From the NCBI RefSeq assembly GCF_002127325.2, contig NC_035443.2, forward strand, positions 118,416,251 through 118,480,250: a stretch of 64,000 bases of DNA, read 5' to 3'. The first letter of the stretch is position 1; the number at the start of each line of letters is the position of its first letter. Under the pieces are notes generated by a model, which saw nothing but the letters and a program-made list of their open reading frames with translations, was not told where the DNA came from and made no database searches. This DNA comes from Helianthus annuus (Eukaryota > Streptophyta > Magnoliopsida > Asterales > Asteraceae). Both the position numbers and the translations under genes were made by a program. Of the stretch, positions 11,379-23,418 are shown one piece after another.

Positions 11379-11824
11379 TGTAACATCCAGACTGCGTAAA
11401 ACAACAAACCGCGGCGGAAACGTCGGGGAGTCATAAAGTTTTGTATTATTGAAATGTTTAATTACATTGTCTTGAAATAATAACAAACTAAACACAACAA
11501 TTGTCTTTATGTTTTAAGATAACTAAGGCCCGTGTCCGTCCTATGTGTAGCATGCTCAAAATCATCAAACATTAGCTCCTGAAACATATGTGAAAATAAA
11601 CGTCAACATAAAAATGCCTGTGAGTAACATAGGTTTTGTGATGACGACTCATGGCTTTGAATGTTAAAAGAAATGTTTAAACTATTCCAAAAGTAGCCAT
11701 GAATCTATAATAAAAGTGTTTCTTTGTGAAATCATATGAAAACTCATTTGATTTAGAAGAAATGATGAATGGTTAACTTAATTACCAAATATGTCTTTGA
11801 AATAACCAAACAAAATGTTATGTT

Positions 11825-11990
11825 TGTATAAATTAAAATATGTCATGTCTTGTATAAACCAACAAATGTCTTGTATGGTATAAACCACAAATGTCTTGTA
11901 TGGTAAACAAAAGGTCTTGTTTAAACCATAAGATAATGTCTTGTATAAACAACCAAAATGTCTTGTCTTGTCTTGTCTTGTATAATCAAA
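11825..11990 (+). repeat. TGTCTTGTAT-type tandem repeats
   Basis: Repeated ATGTCTTGTATGGTATAAACC-like words with a short TCTTG run at about 11958-11980. Local tandem expansion inside repeat copy 1. Confidence 0.7.
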
Positions 11991-12725
11991 AAGTTTTGTC
12001 TTATAAAACAATTGCTTTTATTATGTAAACATATATATAGATTCTTGGCGAATACATTCAAGCCTTGTCGACTGTCGAATAAAACCTTATAAAGACAATG
12101 GTTTATCAAAAATGTCATCGGATTATGTCATTCCCTAAGGTCACTTTCAAACAAATCTAGGAAGCGGGAATGAGGTTGTTAATCCTATGGTACCATAACA
12201 TACTACCGGTCGGCGTGATCATTGTTAATGAATGTATCATTGTCGAGTTCAACGCACCAACAGGGGCGGAACTATAGGGGGGGTCAGGAGGGTCCGCTGA
12301 CCCTCCGGCCGCCGGCCGTCCATGAAAGTTTTGATTCTTCATCCTGTGGCTTTTTGTTTTCTTGACCCCCTAAGATTGTTAGTTGACCAGTAACTCAGTA
12401 AGTGCAGCGAAAATGAAGAAAATTGTTAAAAGTAGTCACCAGAATCTGATTCCGACGAAAAATTTACTAGGGGAGGGAAAATTTAATGTTCTGAAGAAGA
12501 TGATGTACATAGGGGTGTTTTTGTAATTTAATCATGTTAAAAATAGTCAACATCTATTTATTAGTCAACCTCATTGTACGGTGCTTTCTTCTTTATAAAT
12601 GGTTTAATTCTTTTTCTTTTGGATATTAAATAGGGTAATAGTTAATAATAATAATAATAATATTTTTTTGTTTGTGTGTTTGATTTGATTTAGTACAATG
12701 TAAGCATGTCGTGTAATGTTTTGAA

Positions 12726-12990
12726 ACCATGTATAATGTCTTTGAAACCATGTACTAGGTATATTAGGTAAATATACCATGTATAATATCTTTAAAACCG
12801 TGTACTAGGTATATTATGTATATATACCATGTATAATGTCTTAGAAACCATGTACTAGGTATATTAGGTAAATATACCATGTATAATGTCTTTGAAACCA
12901 TGTACTAGGTATATTAGGTAAATATACCATGTATAATGTCTTTGAAATCATGTACTATACATACTAGGTAATTAAACGATGTATAATGTC
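12726..12990 (+). repeat. Tandem array, 50-bp period, about five units
   Basis: ACCATGTATAATGTC recurs at 12726, 12776, 12826, 12876 and 12926, with a degraded unit after. The spacing is exactly 50 bp. The array is private to copy 1. Confidence 0.9.
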
Positions 12991-14163
12991 ATGAAAACAT
13001 GAAAGTAGTGATAGGCACATATGAATCACCCCAAAACATTTGAAAAAAGTAAAAGAGTGGACTGTGTACTCACTTGGGATTGCGTATATGTCTTGTCAAT
13101 GTTCAAACAAAGCTCAAAAGGTCAATTGTTTCCTAGTATGTCGGATATCTATGTGTTAGTGCAATAAGAAACTTTAATCGGAGGATTGGATAGAATGAAT
13201 TCTATAAACCAAATGAGGGAAGGATCTCGTATAATATGGTTTAATAAGCTTAACATTCTGATTAGAAAGGGTTCCTAAGTGCTTTAACCCGTTATGACTC
13301 GTTAAAGTGGTTTACGCCACTTTAACGGGTCGTAAGCGTAATTATGTGTTCGGATGGTTAAACAAGTCCTATGATGAGTCATATATGTCAAAACAAGTTT
13401 GATTATGTTATAACATCAATTTAGATGTCAAATCTTTGGTCTTATATGATTAAAACCATTTTATGCGCCAAATGGGCGTTTTCGGCATTATAAAAGTATA
13501 TAAAATCGAATCATCATATAACTAACCAAACTATATGACCATAAGGTATAAACTTAGAGGATTATTCCCTATATTATAATTGTCATAAAAATGCGTTTGG
13601 TCGAATCCTAAGATTGACCAAACGTGTTAGATTTGAAAGTCAAAGCGATAGTCAAACCGCTTGACATACAACTAAATAAAAAGCACTAAACTAGAAATGA
13701 CGAGTTAGACATGTTTGAACATGTCTAATAATGATATAAAACGGATTTGGTGTTCACACTTTAGTTTTAATACCCAAAAATGTTTTCATCGTAAAATGCA
13801 CTTTTGCGCATTTTGACATTTAACTCATAAAACTTTGACTTGTCACTTCGCCTAAGAAATGTGGTAATCAGAAGGTGCAATCGCAAGGGATTAATACCTT
13901 CCTGATTACGATCACGTTGTGAATTTTAATTGAACTTTGACTTGAGCAAAAATGGTTAGAACCGAAAATCAAACAGAAAGTCAAACTTTTTGACTTTTGG
14001 CTCAAAATAGCCAAAAAAAGAAAGAACTAGGAAGAGCACTTACTTGTGTTGAAGAACACTTTCAGAACTCAAGATAGGAGGCTTCCAATCAGCTGGAAAC
14101 AAGCTCCAAGAGAGGGAGAAAGAATTTTTGAAATGAGCAAGTTGAAATGGTGGATGAACAAGG

Positions 14164-14172
14164 TTATTTATA
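14164..14172 (-). promoter_or_regulatory. TATA box of repeat copy 1
   Basis: On the minus strand this reads TATAAATAA. It is followed by a CT-rich stretch and an ACACAAGTAAGT sequence that looks like a splice donor near 14040. The equivalent TATA lies in copy 2 at 16923-16933. Confidence 0.5.
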
Positions 14173-14816
14173 TTGACCAAATGATCACCAAATCAAGCCA
14201 AGTGTTCCATGAGTCATCAAGGACTGATTACTGTCATCCCAGGTGTCCAAAGGAACTGAAATGGTGGCAAAATCGCGACTTGGAGGCCAAGAAATGCAGA
14301 AGAACAACTAGCTGCCAGTTTTCTGTTGCTGACAGCTCCATACGGACTGTATGGAGTCTTTTGCTTACGGTCCGTAAGCCTCTTGAAGATCAGAATTTTT
14401 GGTTTTTGGCAGATTTGGCCCCTGGATTTGTATTGTTGCATTTTGTCATTTTTAACCCCTTTTAACCTAGTATTTAGGTTATATACAGGTGTTAAGGCAT
14501 GTGTAACTCAGATTTTGGTGCAGAAATGTCGTGGATATTGTTTCGTTCGATCATATAGTTGTGTGTTTCGTAAATAAAATATAACATTTTATTGAACACG
14601 AAAATGATCGAAATTGTGTAACGATTGAAAATATGCATTTCGTAAATAAAATACAAGGTTTTATTGAATATGAAAATGTTCGGAATTGTACAACGATTGA
14701 AAAAGTGCAAATGTCACATATGTGAAGCATGCTTGAAATATCCTCGTGTATCAATACCTGAAACATATATGAAAATAGATGGTCAACAATAAAGTTGGTG
14801 AGTGACATAGGTTTTG

Positions 14817-14940
14817 TGGCCAAGTATTTGGCGAAAGTTTTGTTATTGCAATACATTGTCCAACTGCACGAGTTGTTGCGTGAAAATAGATTTTTGTAGC
14901 CAAGTATATGGCGAAAAGTTTAGTATTGCAATACATTGTG
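14817..14940 (+). repeat. 79-bp tandem duplication in repeat copy 2
   Basis: GGCCAAGTATTTGGCGAAAG through TTGCAATACATTG occurs twice, about 79 bp apart. Confidence 0.7.
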
Positions 14941-15044
14941 TTAGATAGTTAAAGTTTGTGACAAAAGTGTAATGTGGATGGAAATATGTATAATACCAAG
15001 CAATTTGTGTTAACAAAAATTGTGCATTATACTTTGTTTCATCA

Positions 15045-15310
15045 CACAAGTTTGCATATAAACACTTAGCATAGAAATCAACCAAAAGCTTGTGAAAGCA
15101 CTTTTAGAAATCCAATCAAGGATTTTGAAAAGTATTTTTGAGTATCCAACATGGATCTAACTTGTGATTTGTACTTCGATTCACCACACAAGATTTGCAC
15201 GTAAACACTTAGCCTAGATACTAACCAAGAACTTGTGAAAGTACTTTTTAGACATCCAATCAAGGATTTAGAATAATACTTTGAATATCCAATAACGATC
15301 TAACTATTTG
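15045..15310 (+). repeat. About 139-bp tandem duplication in repeat copy 2
   Basis: A segment running from CACAAG-TTTGCA through ATCCAATCAAGGATTT to GATCTAACT appears twice. It sits just before the CACCCCAAAACG block, as the 50-bp array does in copy 1. Confidence 0.75.
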
Positions 15311-16922
15311 TATAGAAAGATCCAACAAGGATTTGGGATTTGTACACACAAAGAGAACTTAGTATTTACATATGCCATACGTAGTATTTGAGAAAAAAAT
15401 GGTTAGCACATATTAATCACCCCAAAACGATTTGAAAACGTAAAACTGGGGACTATGTACTCACTTCGGTTGTCCATGATGTGTTTACACGTACTTTGCA
15501 AAGCTCAAGTGTTTCCTAGAAATAAGGATTTTTTCGTTAAAGTTTTGTTGCGTTGATATTTGTGGATGAAATGGGTTATGGAAACATTGTAGATTTTAGA
15601 AGATAAGAATTTTGACAGGATTTTGTGTTGTCTTTGTAAAATATATTCAAATAGTAAACGTTGTCGAAAATTATAAAAAAATTCCAATCTACTAAATCAA
15701 AGTATGCTCTCCAACTTTTATCTAGAAAGTTTTCCTGTTTGGAACCCAGAATATGGTCAAAACTATTGATCTTTACAGATCATTCAGTTTTGACCTTCGG
15801 TTTAATTTTAGATATTTGGAGGGTCCAAACATAAGAGTTTGTAGATGTATTAAACATCGTTGAAATTGTATTTCGATGAACTTAAAAATGTAAGAGTTTA
15901 CTTTGTTTGGTTAAGTTTTGACTAAGTTATGCTTGGTTAAAGTGAAAACACAGAATCTGTCCAAAACAGAAAGTTTTCGTTGGTAACTTCTTAAATGTAT
16001 AAAATACGGATTTTGATGGAAGAATGGATAGAATGTCGTTTATAACCATATGAGCAAGGGATCTCATGTAATATGGTTGGTTAAACCCTGACATTCTGAT
16101 TTGGAAGTGTTTTTGAAAAGTTTTGACCCTTTATAACTAGTTTGCTCTAATTAACTAGTCATACGCGTAAACACGGGCCCAGATGGTCGAAATGGGTTTA
16201 TGATGAGCCCGACATGTAAAAACAAGTTTTATGATGTCATATGATCAGTCTTGAAGTTAGAATATAGATCATATACGTTTTAGAAACCATTTTATGCCAA
16301 AGGGGCATTTTTGACAGTTTTAGACATAAATAGTTGACTCGTCAATTGACCCACCAAACGAAATGACCATAAGGTATAATCTTAGAGGATTATTCCGTAT
16401 ATTATTATGGTCATATGGCTTGATTGGGTCCTAAAGTTGACCAAACTAGAAATAATGAGCTAGAGATGATAAAACATGTCTTTTAATGTTATATAAAATG
16501 ATTTGGTGTAAAAACTTTTTGTTTTAATACTTAAAAGTTCATTCATCGTAAAATGCAATTTCTGCGGTTTCGACTTTTATTTAAAATATGTTTGACTCAT
16601 CGTTTCGCCAACTAAACTTAATGATGAGAGGGTGTAATCGCAAGGGATTAACAACTTCATCGTTACGATCACGTAGCAAAGTTCAATTTTGAACTTTGAC
16701 TTGACCGAAATTGTTAGAGCTAAAGGTCAAAGTAAAAGTCAATTTGCTTGAATTTTGGCTAATAACTAGCTAATAACATGAAATAGACTAGGAGAAATAG
16801 TTACTAGTGTTTGGATGAAAAGATTAGAACTAGAAAAAGAGGCTTTAAGTCCAGAAGCAAGCTCGAAAGAATGTTTTAAGAAGTGAAGAATGAAAGGTGT
16901 GAATAAACTCAAGAACAAGGAG

Positions 16923-16933
16923 CCTATTTATAA
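16923..16933 (-). promoter_or_regulatory. TATA box of repeat copy 2
   Basis: The minus strand reads TTATAAATAGG, a canonical plant TATA context, at the place equivalent to the copy 1 TATA box. Confidence 0.5.
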
Positions 16934-17524
16934 CAATGGAGGATCAAGGAGGTGTTGCCAAGTGTGTTTTGATGTTGCTTAGTGTCCTAACATGTGTCAC
17001 AACTAGATTGAAGATGACAAAATTCGTGCAAGGTGTCACAAGTTGAAGAAAGGTGTCAGAACTTGGTGAACGAGCAAAAATTTTGCATCTGGGCACCCAT
17101 ACGAACCGCAAGGCTTAGGTCTTACGGTCCGCAAGGCCTTCTAACAATTTGTTTTGACAATTTTGGCCTCTTGACTTGTATTATCAGTTGTTTGTCATTT
17201 TTAAACTTTCTAGCTTGTTATTTAAGCTATGTGAAGGGTATCAAGGCATGTTTAACTTGGATTTTGTTCCGTAAGTGTTGTGAATATTGTTTTGGTTGAA
17301 CGTATGATACTGAATCAGGTAAACAAAATATAAAATTTTATTGAACATGAAAATGATCGAAAGTTTACAATTTTTGAAATCTTGCCATGGTTACATTTAT
17401 CTTCTTCCTCTGACTATGACTAACTTGATATCAACTTAAGTAGTATCAGATCAAGTTAAGCGTAACGAATCAAAACCTATCTTCTTATCACAACAATAAA
17501 CGGGCTCCTCAGTTCTATACTCAT

Positions 17525-17765
17525 GAGGAAATCAAAATTACTCATGAAGGATACAAATTACGCATGGTAAGTTTCATAATTACGCATGAGATACAAATTA
17601 TGCATGGATACAAATTATTTATGAGTAAATTATATAATTACGCACATTATGTTAATTATTATGCACAAGATACAAATTACTCATGAGTCAATCGTACAAT
17701 TACGCACGTTATTTTGAATATAATTATGCATGGTTATAATTACACATGTTATACGAAAATAATTG
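17525..17765 (+). repeat. ATTACGCATG-type interspersed array
   Basis: About a dozen imperfect copies of AAATTACGCATG or AATTACTCATGA at irregular spacing of 15-30 bp. No ORF crosses it convincingly. Confidence 0.65.
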
Positions 17766-18569
17766 TGCAACCTATTAAATCTTTTTAATAGTTTCTACGT
17801 TAACAACCCTTTATATTTAAACCTTATACTATACACAGACATACATTCACAAACATGGAAAATAACCTTCAAAATTTAGTTTGTCATAGTTCTGAAAATA
17901 AAAGTAAAAAAGAAACTATTATACAGGGTGACTTTGAATTAAGTCGAACTTATTTAGATTCAAGTTTCAAATACGAATCGAATTTTGATCTGGGCATAAA
18001 AGTCAAATACAAATTCGAATCAAATAAATCAAATTTTGGTAAATATAAAATAAAAAAATGAACTATTTTGATTAGATCAATTAAAAAATTCCTTACTCGA
18101 TTCATTGTTGACCCTTGTATCCTGGGGAACTGGAAACTGTAATTGTTAAAATACTATACGTATATTTGATGGTCGTTTGTGTTCGTATGATTCCAACAGC
18201 TTATTATAGTTTACATATTTATTGGTTTTTATTTGCATGTATGCAACTTTATGAAATGAGGAATATTCAGATGAAAAAAGATCAAAGTAAGTCTAATGAA
18301 GAAGCTAGCATATATTAGTAATTCATTGTTTTGGTGCAATCTTCTTGTTTTGAAGGAGTAAAAAGGCCCAAAAAACATGCCCAGTCAGTTACACATCTAA
18401 AAAACACAATGTGCAAAACACCCATTCTTCAAAAACACCAATTTCCTCTTCATCATTAAGTACTAAAAACGGCAATAAAACGTTTCACATCACCCACAAA
18501 AATGGGGTCGGACGCTCTTATAAAAATGGGAATTGGAACTTGGAAACAAAAATATAATTACCAAAGAAT
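17766..18569. other. AT-rich DNA without a supported gene
   Basis: Two short plus-strand ORFs (17855-18061 and about 18115-18318) have no recognisable motif, and AT-rich DNA makes such ORFs likely by chance. Nothing else is visible. Confidence 0.4.
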
Positions 18570-18570
18570 A

Positions 18571-18856
18571 AATTACGTTTTTGGCCACTATGGTTATATC
18601 ACTTTTACTATATTAGCTTAAAATAAGAATTTTTAACATATCTGCCCTCATGGTCTCTATAACTAACCATTTTGGCCCCTAAATCTAACAATTTTGGCCC
18701 CTGTGGTCTCTATAACTAACCGTTTTGGCCCCCATCATCTCTAGACTTAGGGGCCAAAATGGTTAGTTATAGAGACCATGGGGTAGATATATTAAAAAAT
18801 CTTATTTTGGACTAATATAGTAAAAGTGATATAACCACATACGTAAAAACGTAATT
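18571..18856. mobile_element. Fold-back (MITE-like) element
   Basis: The arms are inverted over most of the length: ATTACGTTTTT at both ends, GGTTATATCACTTTTACTA against its complement, and GGTCTCTATAACTAACC against its complement. Extra copies of the inner motif lie in the left arm. The target duplication is unclear. Confidence 0.7.
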
Positions 18857-19449
18857 ACTCATTATAAATGAATAATGGTGACTGAAGATAAAAGTATTCA
18901 GTACCACTCTTTATTTAAAAGTAGAGCATATATCTTCTGAACTTTTTATGAAAACCAAAGTTCAGAAATGCCATACTTGGAATATATCAGCTACATCTCC
19001 GGCCCGCCTGCACTTTCCTTATTTTTTCTGTATGATTCTAACGCAAGCTTTCATACCCGTTTTGTATACATCAAATGAATCTGGAAGGATCCAAACTATT
19101 TAATATTTTAGCCCTCCTTTCGCTTTGGAAGATTCATACATACATACATACATATATATATATATATACACACAAACACGTGCAAGTTTTTAATAGATCA
19201 TAATTACATTCATCTGAAGCATAGCCATGTGTTTTCAAGAAACACATGTTGATAGAATAAATAAGCTACATTCAGTCTAAAATTGTAATAATAATCATAG
19301 TAACCTAACAAGCCAATCTTGCTTAGTAGAAGCTGAAGCTAATAAAAAGATATTTTTAATACTAGTAAGAATTAATCATCTAGCTGACCACTGCTCATCA
19401 GGCTGGAGCCAACCTTATTTCCTTAGATAAATTGTACACCCGAGTTCAT
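18857..19449. other. Intergenic, downstream of glutaredoxin
   Basis: No gene. It holds an ATAC/AT microsatellite near 19137-19175 and AT-rich DNA that would include the glutaredoxin 3' end. Confidence 0.4.
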
Positions 19450-19752
19450 TTAAGATAGTGACTGATATGGTTTCAGCAGTGGAATGAGCGAGCCGCTTAG
19501 GTGGAGGGACATGACCTCGTTGGTGGACCCGACAAGCTTGCCACCTATGAACACAGCCGGCACAGTGTTACACCCTTGTTTAGGAAGTGACTTCTCCATC
19601 TCCCTTCCTTCAGGATGTTGGTCGATTTCATAAACTATAGGGTTCACCCTAAGTTCTTGGAAGAGAATGGTGACAGCATAACACAAGCAACATGTGCTCT
19701 TGGTGAAAATCACAACTCCATTTTGTGATGTCAATGCTTGTATCTTCTCCAT
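19450..19752 (-). CDS. CC-type (class III, ROXY-like) glutaredoxin
   Basis: Uninterrupted 100-codon ORF with an ATG start, the usual length of plant CC-type glutaredoxins, which are often intronless. The active site CCLC is at residues 21-24 inside FTKSTCCLCYAV. The glutathione-binding TVP is at 63-65 and the GG turn (IGGKLVGS) at 69-76, completing a thioredoxin fold. Family members reduce or glutathionylate thiols and bind TGA-type bZIP factors in nucleus and cytosol to affect development, defence or nitrate signalling; that role is family knowledge. The C-terminus (PLLKPYQSLS) lacks the ALWL-type end of some members, which matters for co-repressor binding. A TATA box lies about 105 bp upstream. 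It is the only gene here that looks intact. Confidence 0.92.
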   Translation of the reverse strand: MEKIQALTSQNGVVIFTKSTCCLCYAVTILFQELRVNPIVYEIDQHPEGREMEKSLPKQGCNTVPAVFIGGKLVGSTNEVMSLHLSGSLIPLLKPYQSLS

Positions 19753-19856
19753 CTCAAAGGATCAAAATCTAAATTAGATTGCGATCCGGTGATTTGGATT
19801 TTCTTATAGGAAGAGGGGGGTGAGATTTGCTTGAAGTTTGAGGTTTTCATGCCACT

Positions 19857-19866
19857 CCTATTTATA
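19857..19866 (-). promoter_or_regulatory. TATA box of the glutaredoxin gene
   Basis: The minus strand reads TATAAATAGG about 105 bp upstream of the ATG. This leaves room for a 5' UTR of roughly 75 bp. Confidence 0.75.
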
Positions 19867-19869
19867 AAA

Positions 19870-22800
19870 ATATCAGCAAAGCTGGACATCTTTTCTCCAA
19901 ACAAGAAATTCCAAAGAAGAGATGCTTGAAAACTACTAAAGGTATCTTTAGAAAGACAGATACCGTTTCAAGGAACAAGTTGAACACATATATTCTTCTT
20001 GAACTTGCATTAGTTCATACATAGAAAAAAACATAGATTTCATGTATACTTTGATCATTAAGTTAGTTTAGTTGACTGAACAACGTGGGCAAATTAAAGA
20101 CCACGGGTTTAAGTCCTCCACATTCTACGGGCCTAATTACTTAGCAGTACATGAAAAGATGAAAGTTCAAAAGGGCTGGTCAATATTTGTTCAAACAGAT
20201 TCCTTCAATCAATTTATAGAATATATATTCCTCAGGGTAAAAAGATTGGGAATGAGATTGCCTTAAGTGGGCTATGTACGATTCTTTATATTGCGCCACC
20301 AACTTGGTTACACTCTTTCAAACACGCGAATCTTGTGAGTGTGTGAGTTCTTTTCACATGGTTTCAAGTTCAGTGAGTCTAAAGTGAAGGAAGTATTACC
20401 AACTACAGATATAAAATAAATTTCATCATCAACAGAGAATGTAAATATAATTTTTAGGCAGTTGATATACCAATATATTATATGCCTAGATCAGTATTCT
20501 AGTTTCTAGAAACGTATATATCTAGTATACTATATTAGAAAAACCAACCATCATGATCTTGATTCTAGTTGTTGATGAATTCCAGTTGAAAACTACAGGA
20601 TTACCTTTTGTGTTTATGTTGCTTAAAATTTAGTACATATGGCTGGTAAGGAACAGATTAACAAATGGCCAAGTTGTGGACGGAGCGTTATGATAAAAAT
20701 AGCCATAACTATTGATCAGAATCTAACAATTTCAGTGTTTTTTACAAGAGTTTCGTTTTTGTATTATCTATGTTTCGTTTTAATTGTATATCACCTGAAA
20801 TCAGGACTGCCTGCAAATCAGGTCTCCATGTTAGAAAATATTTTTCGGTTATATAGAGATGATACCAAGCTGCTGCTGAACTTCTATACTAAAACAATAA
20901 GAAATGTAGAAAGTCTTAGTGACTCCACAATAATAACTCAACTTGGACTGAATTAATACTATAAACCTTCTTTTCAATCATACTTTCTGAAAGCATCACT
21001 TCATTAGTTTGTGGTGGTGGTAGTAAGGACCTCATTGTTCACTTGTCACATTGGACAAGGGATAAGTTCTCTGTCAAATATGTTAGATCATAATCTTTTA
21101 GTCTTTTATTCTGTTTGCGCTGTACATTCGAATATTCCTAGTAATTGTGCTCAGTCGTGTTTATCACTATTTTCATGCTCAAGTAAGCTAAGGAAGTGAA
21201 GGTTAACACCAGAAATAAGGGAACCATGGGAGTGTTATTCAAAGTGGACCGTTCTTAGTGGGCATGAAATTCTACCATGAATTAAAATCATTATATATAT
21301 GATGCCATAATGAAGCTGAGCTGATCCAGAAGCTTGCTGACTCATACTTGGGTACCAACTAGACTTAAAATGAATAGAAAATGGCCCAACTTAAAAAGGG
21401 CATAGCTTGGACTATGTTTGAAGTTATGAGCCCGTAAGTCCTGGACGGAAAAGGTCTTCACAATATGGATCTCGTGGCAAGATACCGACTATTTTCCCCA
21501 ATTTTTATAATTTCGATGTATTCTTTTTTATGTAAGGACGCATGAATCTTTGATTTGAGTAATTCACACACTTATTTAGGAAGTCAATTTCATACTTAGG
21601 CGGACTATTTCAGTTTTCCGATTTTGGTTCAACCTGGAGTCACCCTATAAAAAGGAGCTTGACGTAATGGTTTGAGCATTCAAAAAATTATCGAATTTTT
21701 CTTTGAGATTATTTTCTCTTTTCACAGCATATAAACTAAACATATGTGGCTTTATCTCCAGTGTTTTAGCTAGAATCATACACTTGTTGCTCCAATGAGC
21801 ATGTGCTTTAGAGATCCATCAATATGATAGGAAATGATACATTCAGCTAAGCCTTTATATATATTTACTGCTTATGAACACGTACTGCGGAAGTAGGAGG
21901 ATTACATCCTACAAAAGGCAACTATTTCAAGTCATTTACTTACGAATGTAACTATTTGGGCTATGTTTTATCAGAAAAAGGTAATATCACAAAACTATCA
22001 TAGAAGATAACAGGAAATGTGAGGAAGTGGCTAAAAGTATATGTTTTATTATTTATTAAAGCTAAATTAGATGTTTGGGAGAGGTGTTTCAGGTTAGTTA
22101 CCTACCATGACCAGTTTGGATCTATTTATACAACATACTATTTTGACATGTCACACGTCGCCTCACATATTTTTTTTTAGGTCAAGTGTGACCAAAGCTC
22201 GAGTCATCGTAGGTATCAATCAACGAAATCCTTATGTTCTTCAAATCTAGTTGCGTATTTTAGTGGGTGTATTTTAAAAAATGGGTAAAAGATAGTCTAG
22301 CTTAATGAATTAAATTGATTAGATAAATCATCTTATTGAATGCATAACACATAACACATATCAGATTATTATGCCATAACTTGTGGTAGGAAAAATGTAT
22401 TTGATATGTTAACTAGCTCTTGCCTAATAAGTTCCTGAAAAAAAAAATTAAAATTTGTTGTTTATATGAGCCAGAGGCGGTGATGAGGGTGTGCGAGGAG
22501 GACCACCGCACCAGTCTCGTGATTTCAAGTGGCAAGCGTTTTTTTTTTTTTTTAAATCCGACATATATATATGTTATTTTTTTTTTTTAAATAGTATACG
22601 AATACCAACTAAAAGATATACCCATTTACAAAACCATTTTTATGGTTAAGTTAGTCCATTGCCATTAGGTTTAGTGGGGCCAATACTCGTTTGATTTTAA
22701 AAGATAATAATAATAATAAAACATTACGGAAGGACACATTTTCTTGAGCTCGAACATGATACATGAATTCTCACAGACGCTAGTGAATATGAGCATTTCT

Positions 22801-23400
22801 AAGGAAATAGCAGCCACTGACATTGAAGCCTTTATATCTGTAAGAATCTGTCATATAAAAGCCTGTATTTCATTATTCTGGATGACAATTACTGCTAAAG
22901 AATCATATAAAGTGGTAAACTTTTTGTCACCTTATAAAAAAATCTGGTATGGGCAACCATGAATTGCCAATGATTATTCTGGTTAACAAATGCTCCAATT
23001 AAAACACGTATCACATGTACCCAATACTTCCCTATGTAATATTTCTCTATCTTGTAAGTGACCTTTAACTTAAGAAGCCTTGCTCCAAAAAGTTTAGATT
23101 GATTAATTGATATGTTTTTTCCACTATATTTTTATTCAAATATGAAGGATCGTTCCTACGTTTTTGAAGACCCTAAGCGAACTATAAAGTGGGGGCCTTA
23201 ATTTCGTTGATAAACTCTTCTCCAATCCCGAGGCCACCGACAGCCTAGAAATTGAAAGCAGGTTGCGATGGAAAGTGGGAATGATGATTAAGGCTATATT
23301 TAGGGGCTTTAAGCCGCAGAATAATGATGATTAGGTCTATGGTCGTTGTGTTGTAATAACTGAAAATCATGACGAAATGAGCTTCGAAACTTGGCATTTT
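19870..23400. other. Intergenic stretch without a supported gene
   Basis: AT-rich, with short ORFs only. The longest (20639-20956, 105 codons, MAGKEQINKWPSCGRS) has no recognised domain and is probably fortuitous. Poly-T runs lie at 22530-22590 and an AATAAT run near 22706-22718. Confidence 0.4.
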
Positions 23401-23409
23401 TTTGCCAAA

Positions 23410-23418
23410 TAATATTTA
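23410..23418. repeat. 9-bp target duplication TAATATTTA (left)
   Basis: It is repeated exactly at 24701-24709. A 9-bp duplication is the hallmark of Mutator-like elements. Confidence 0.85.

Larger units (their letters stand above)
11379..14560 (-). repeat. Long non-coding LTR-like repeat, copy 1
   Basis: Begins TGTAACATCCAGACTG. It shares many blocks in the same order with 14570-17390: GAGTAACATAGGTTTTGTG, CACCCCAAAAC, GACCATAAGGTATAA, TTAGAGGATTATTCC, AATCGCAAGGGATTA and TTACGGTCCG. A minus-strand TATA box lies at about 14164-14172. It has no coding capacity and may be a long LTR or a large retrotransposon derivative. Autonomous partners and exact ends were not found. Confidence 0.55.
14570..17390 (-). 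repeat. Long non-coding LTR-like repeat, copy 2
   Basis: A diverged copy of 11379-14560 in the same orientation, with the same conserved blocks in order but its own tandem duplications. Its minus-strand TATA box lies at 16923-16933. The copies share AAAATATAA-type AT-rich ends with TTTTATTGAACA. No coding ORF is supported. Confidence 0.55.

Noticed and set aside
12259..12400. Possible hAT-like terminus (AGGGGCGGAACTATAGGGGG)
   Set aside because: Resembles common plant transposon ends, but no matching inverted end or target duplication was found.
18115..18318. Small ORF with a hydrophobic segment
   Set aside because: A single short hydrophobic stretch without homologue or promoter evidence.
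20639..20956. 105-codon ORF starting MAGKEQINKWPS
   Set aside because: No motif and no gene-like context in AT-rich DNA. The chance of a random ORF of this size is not small over 3.5 kb.
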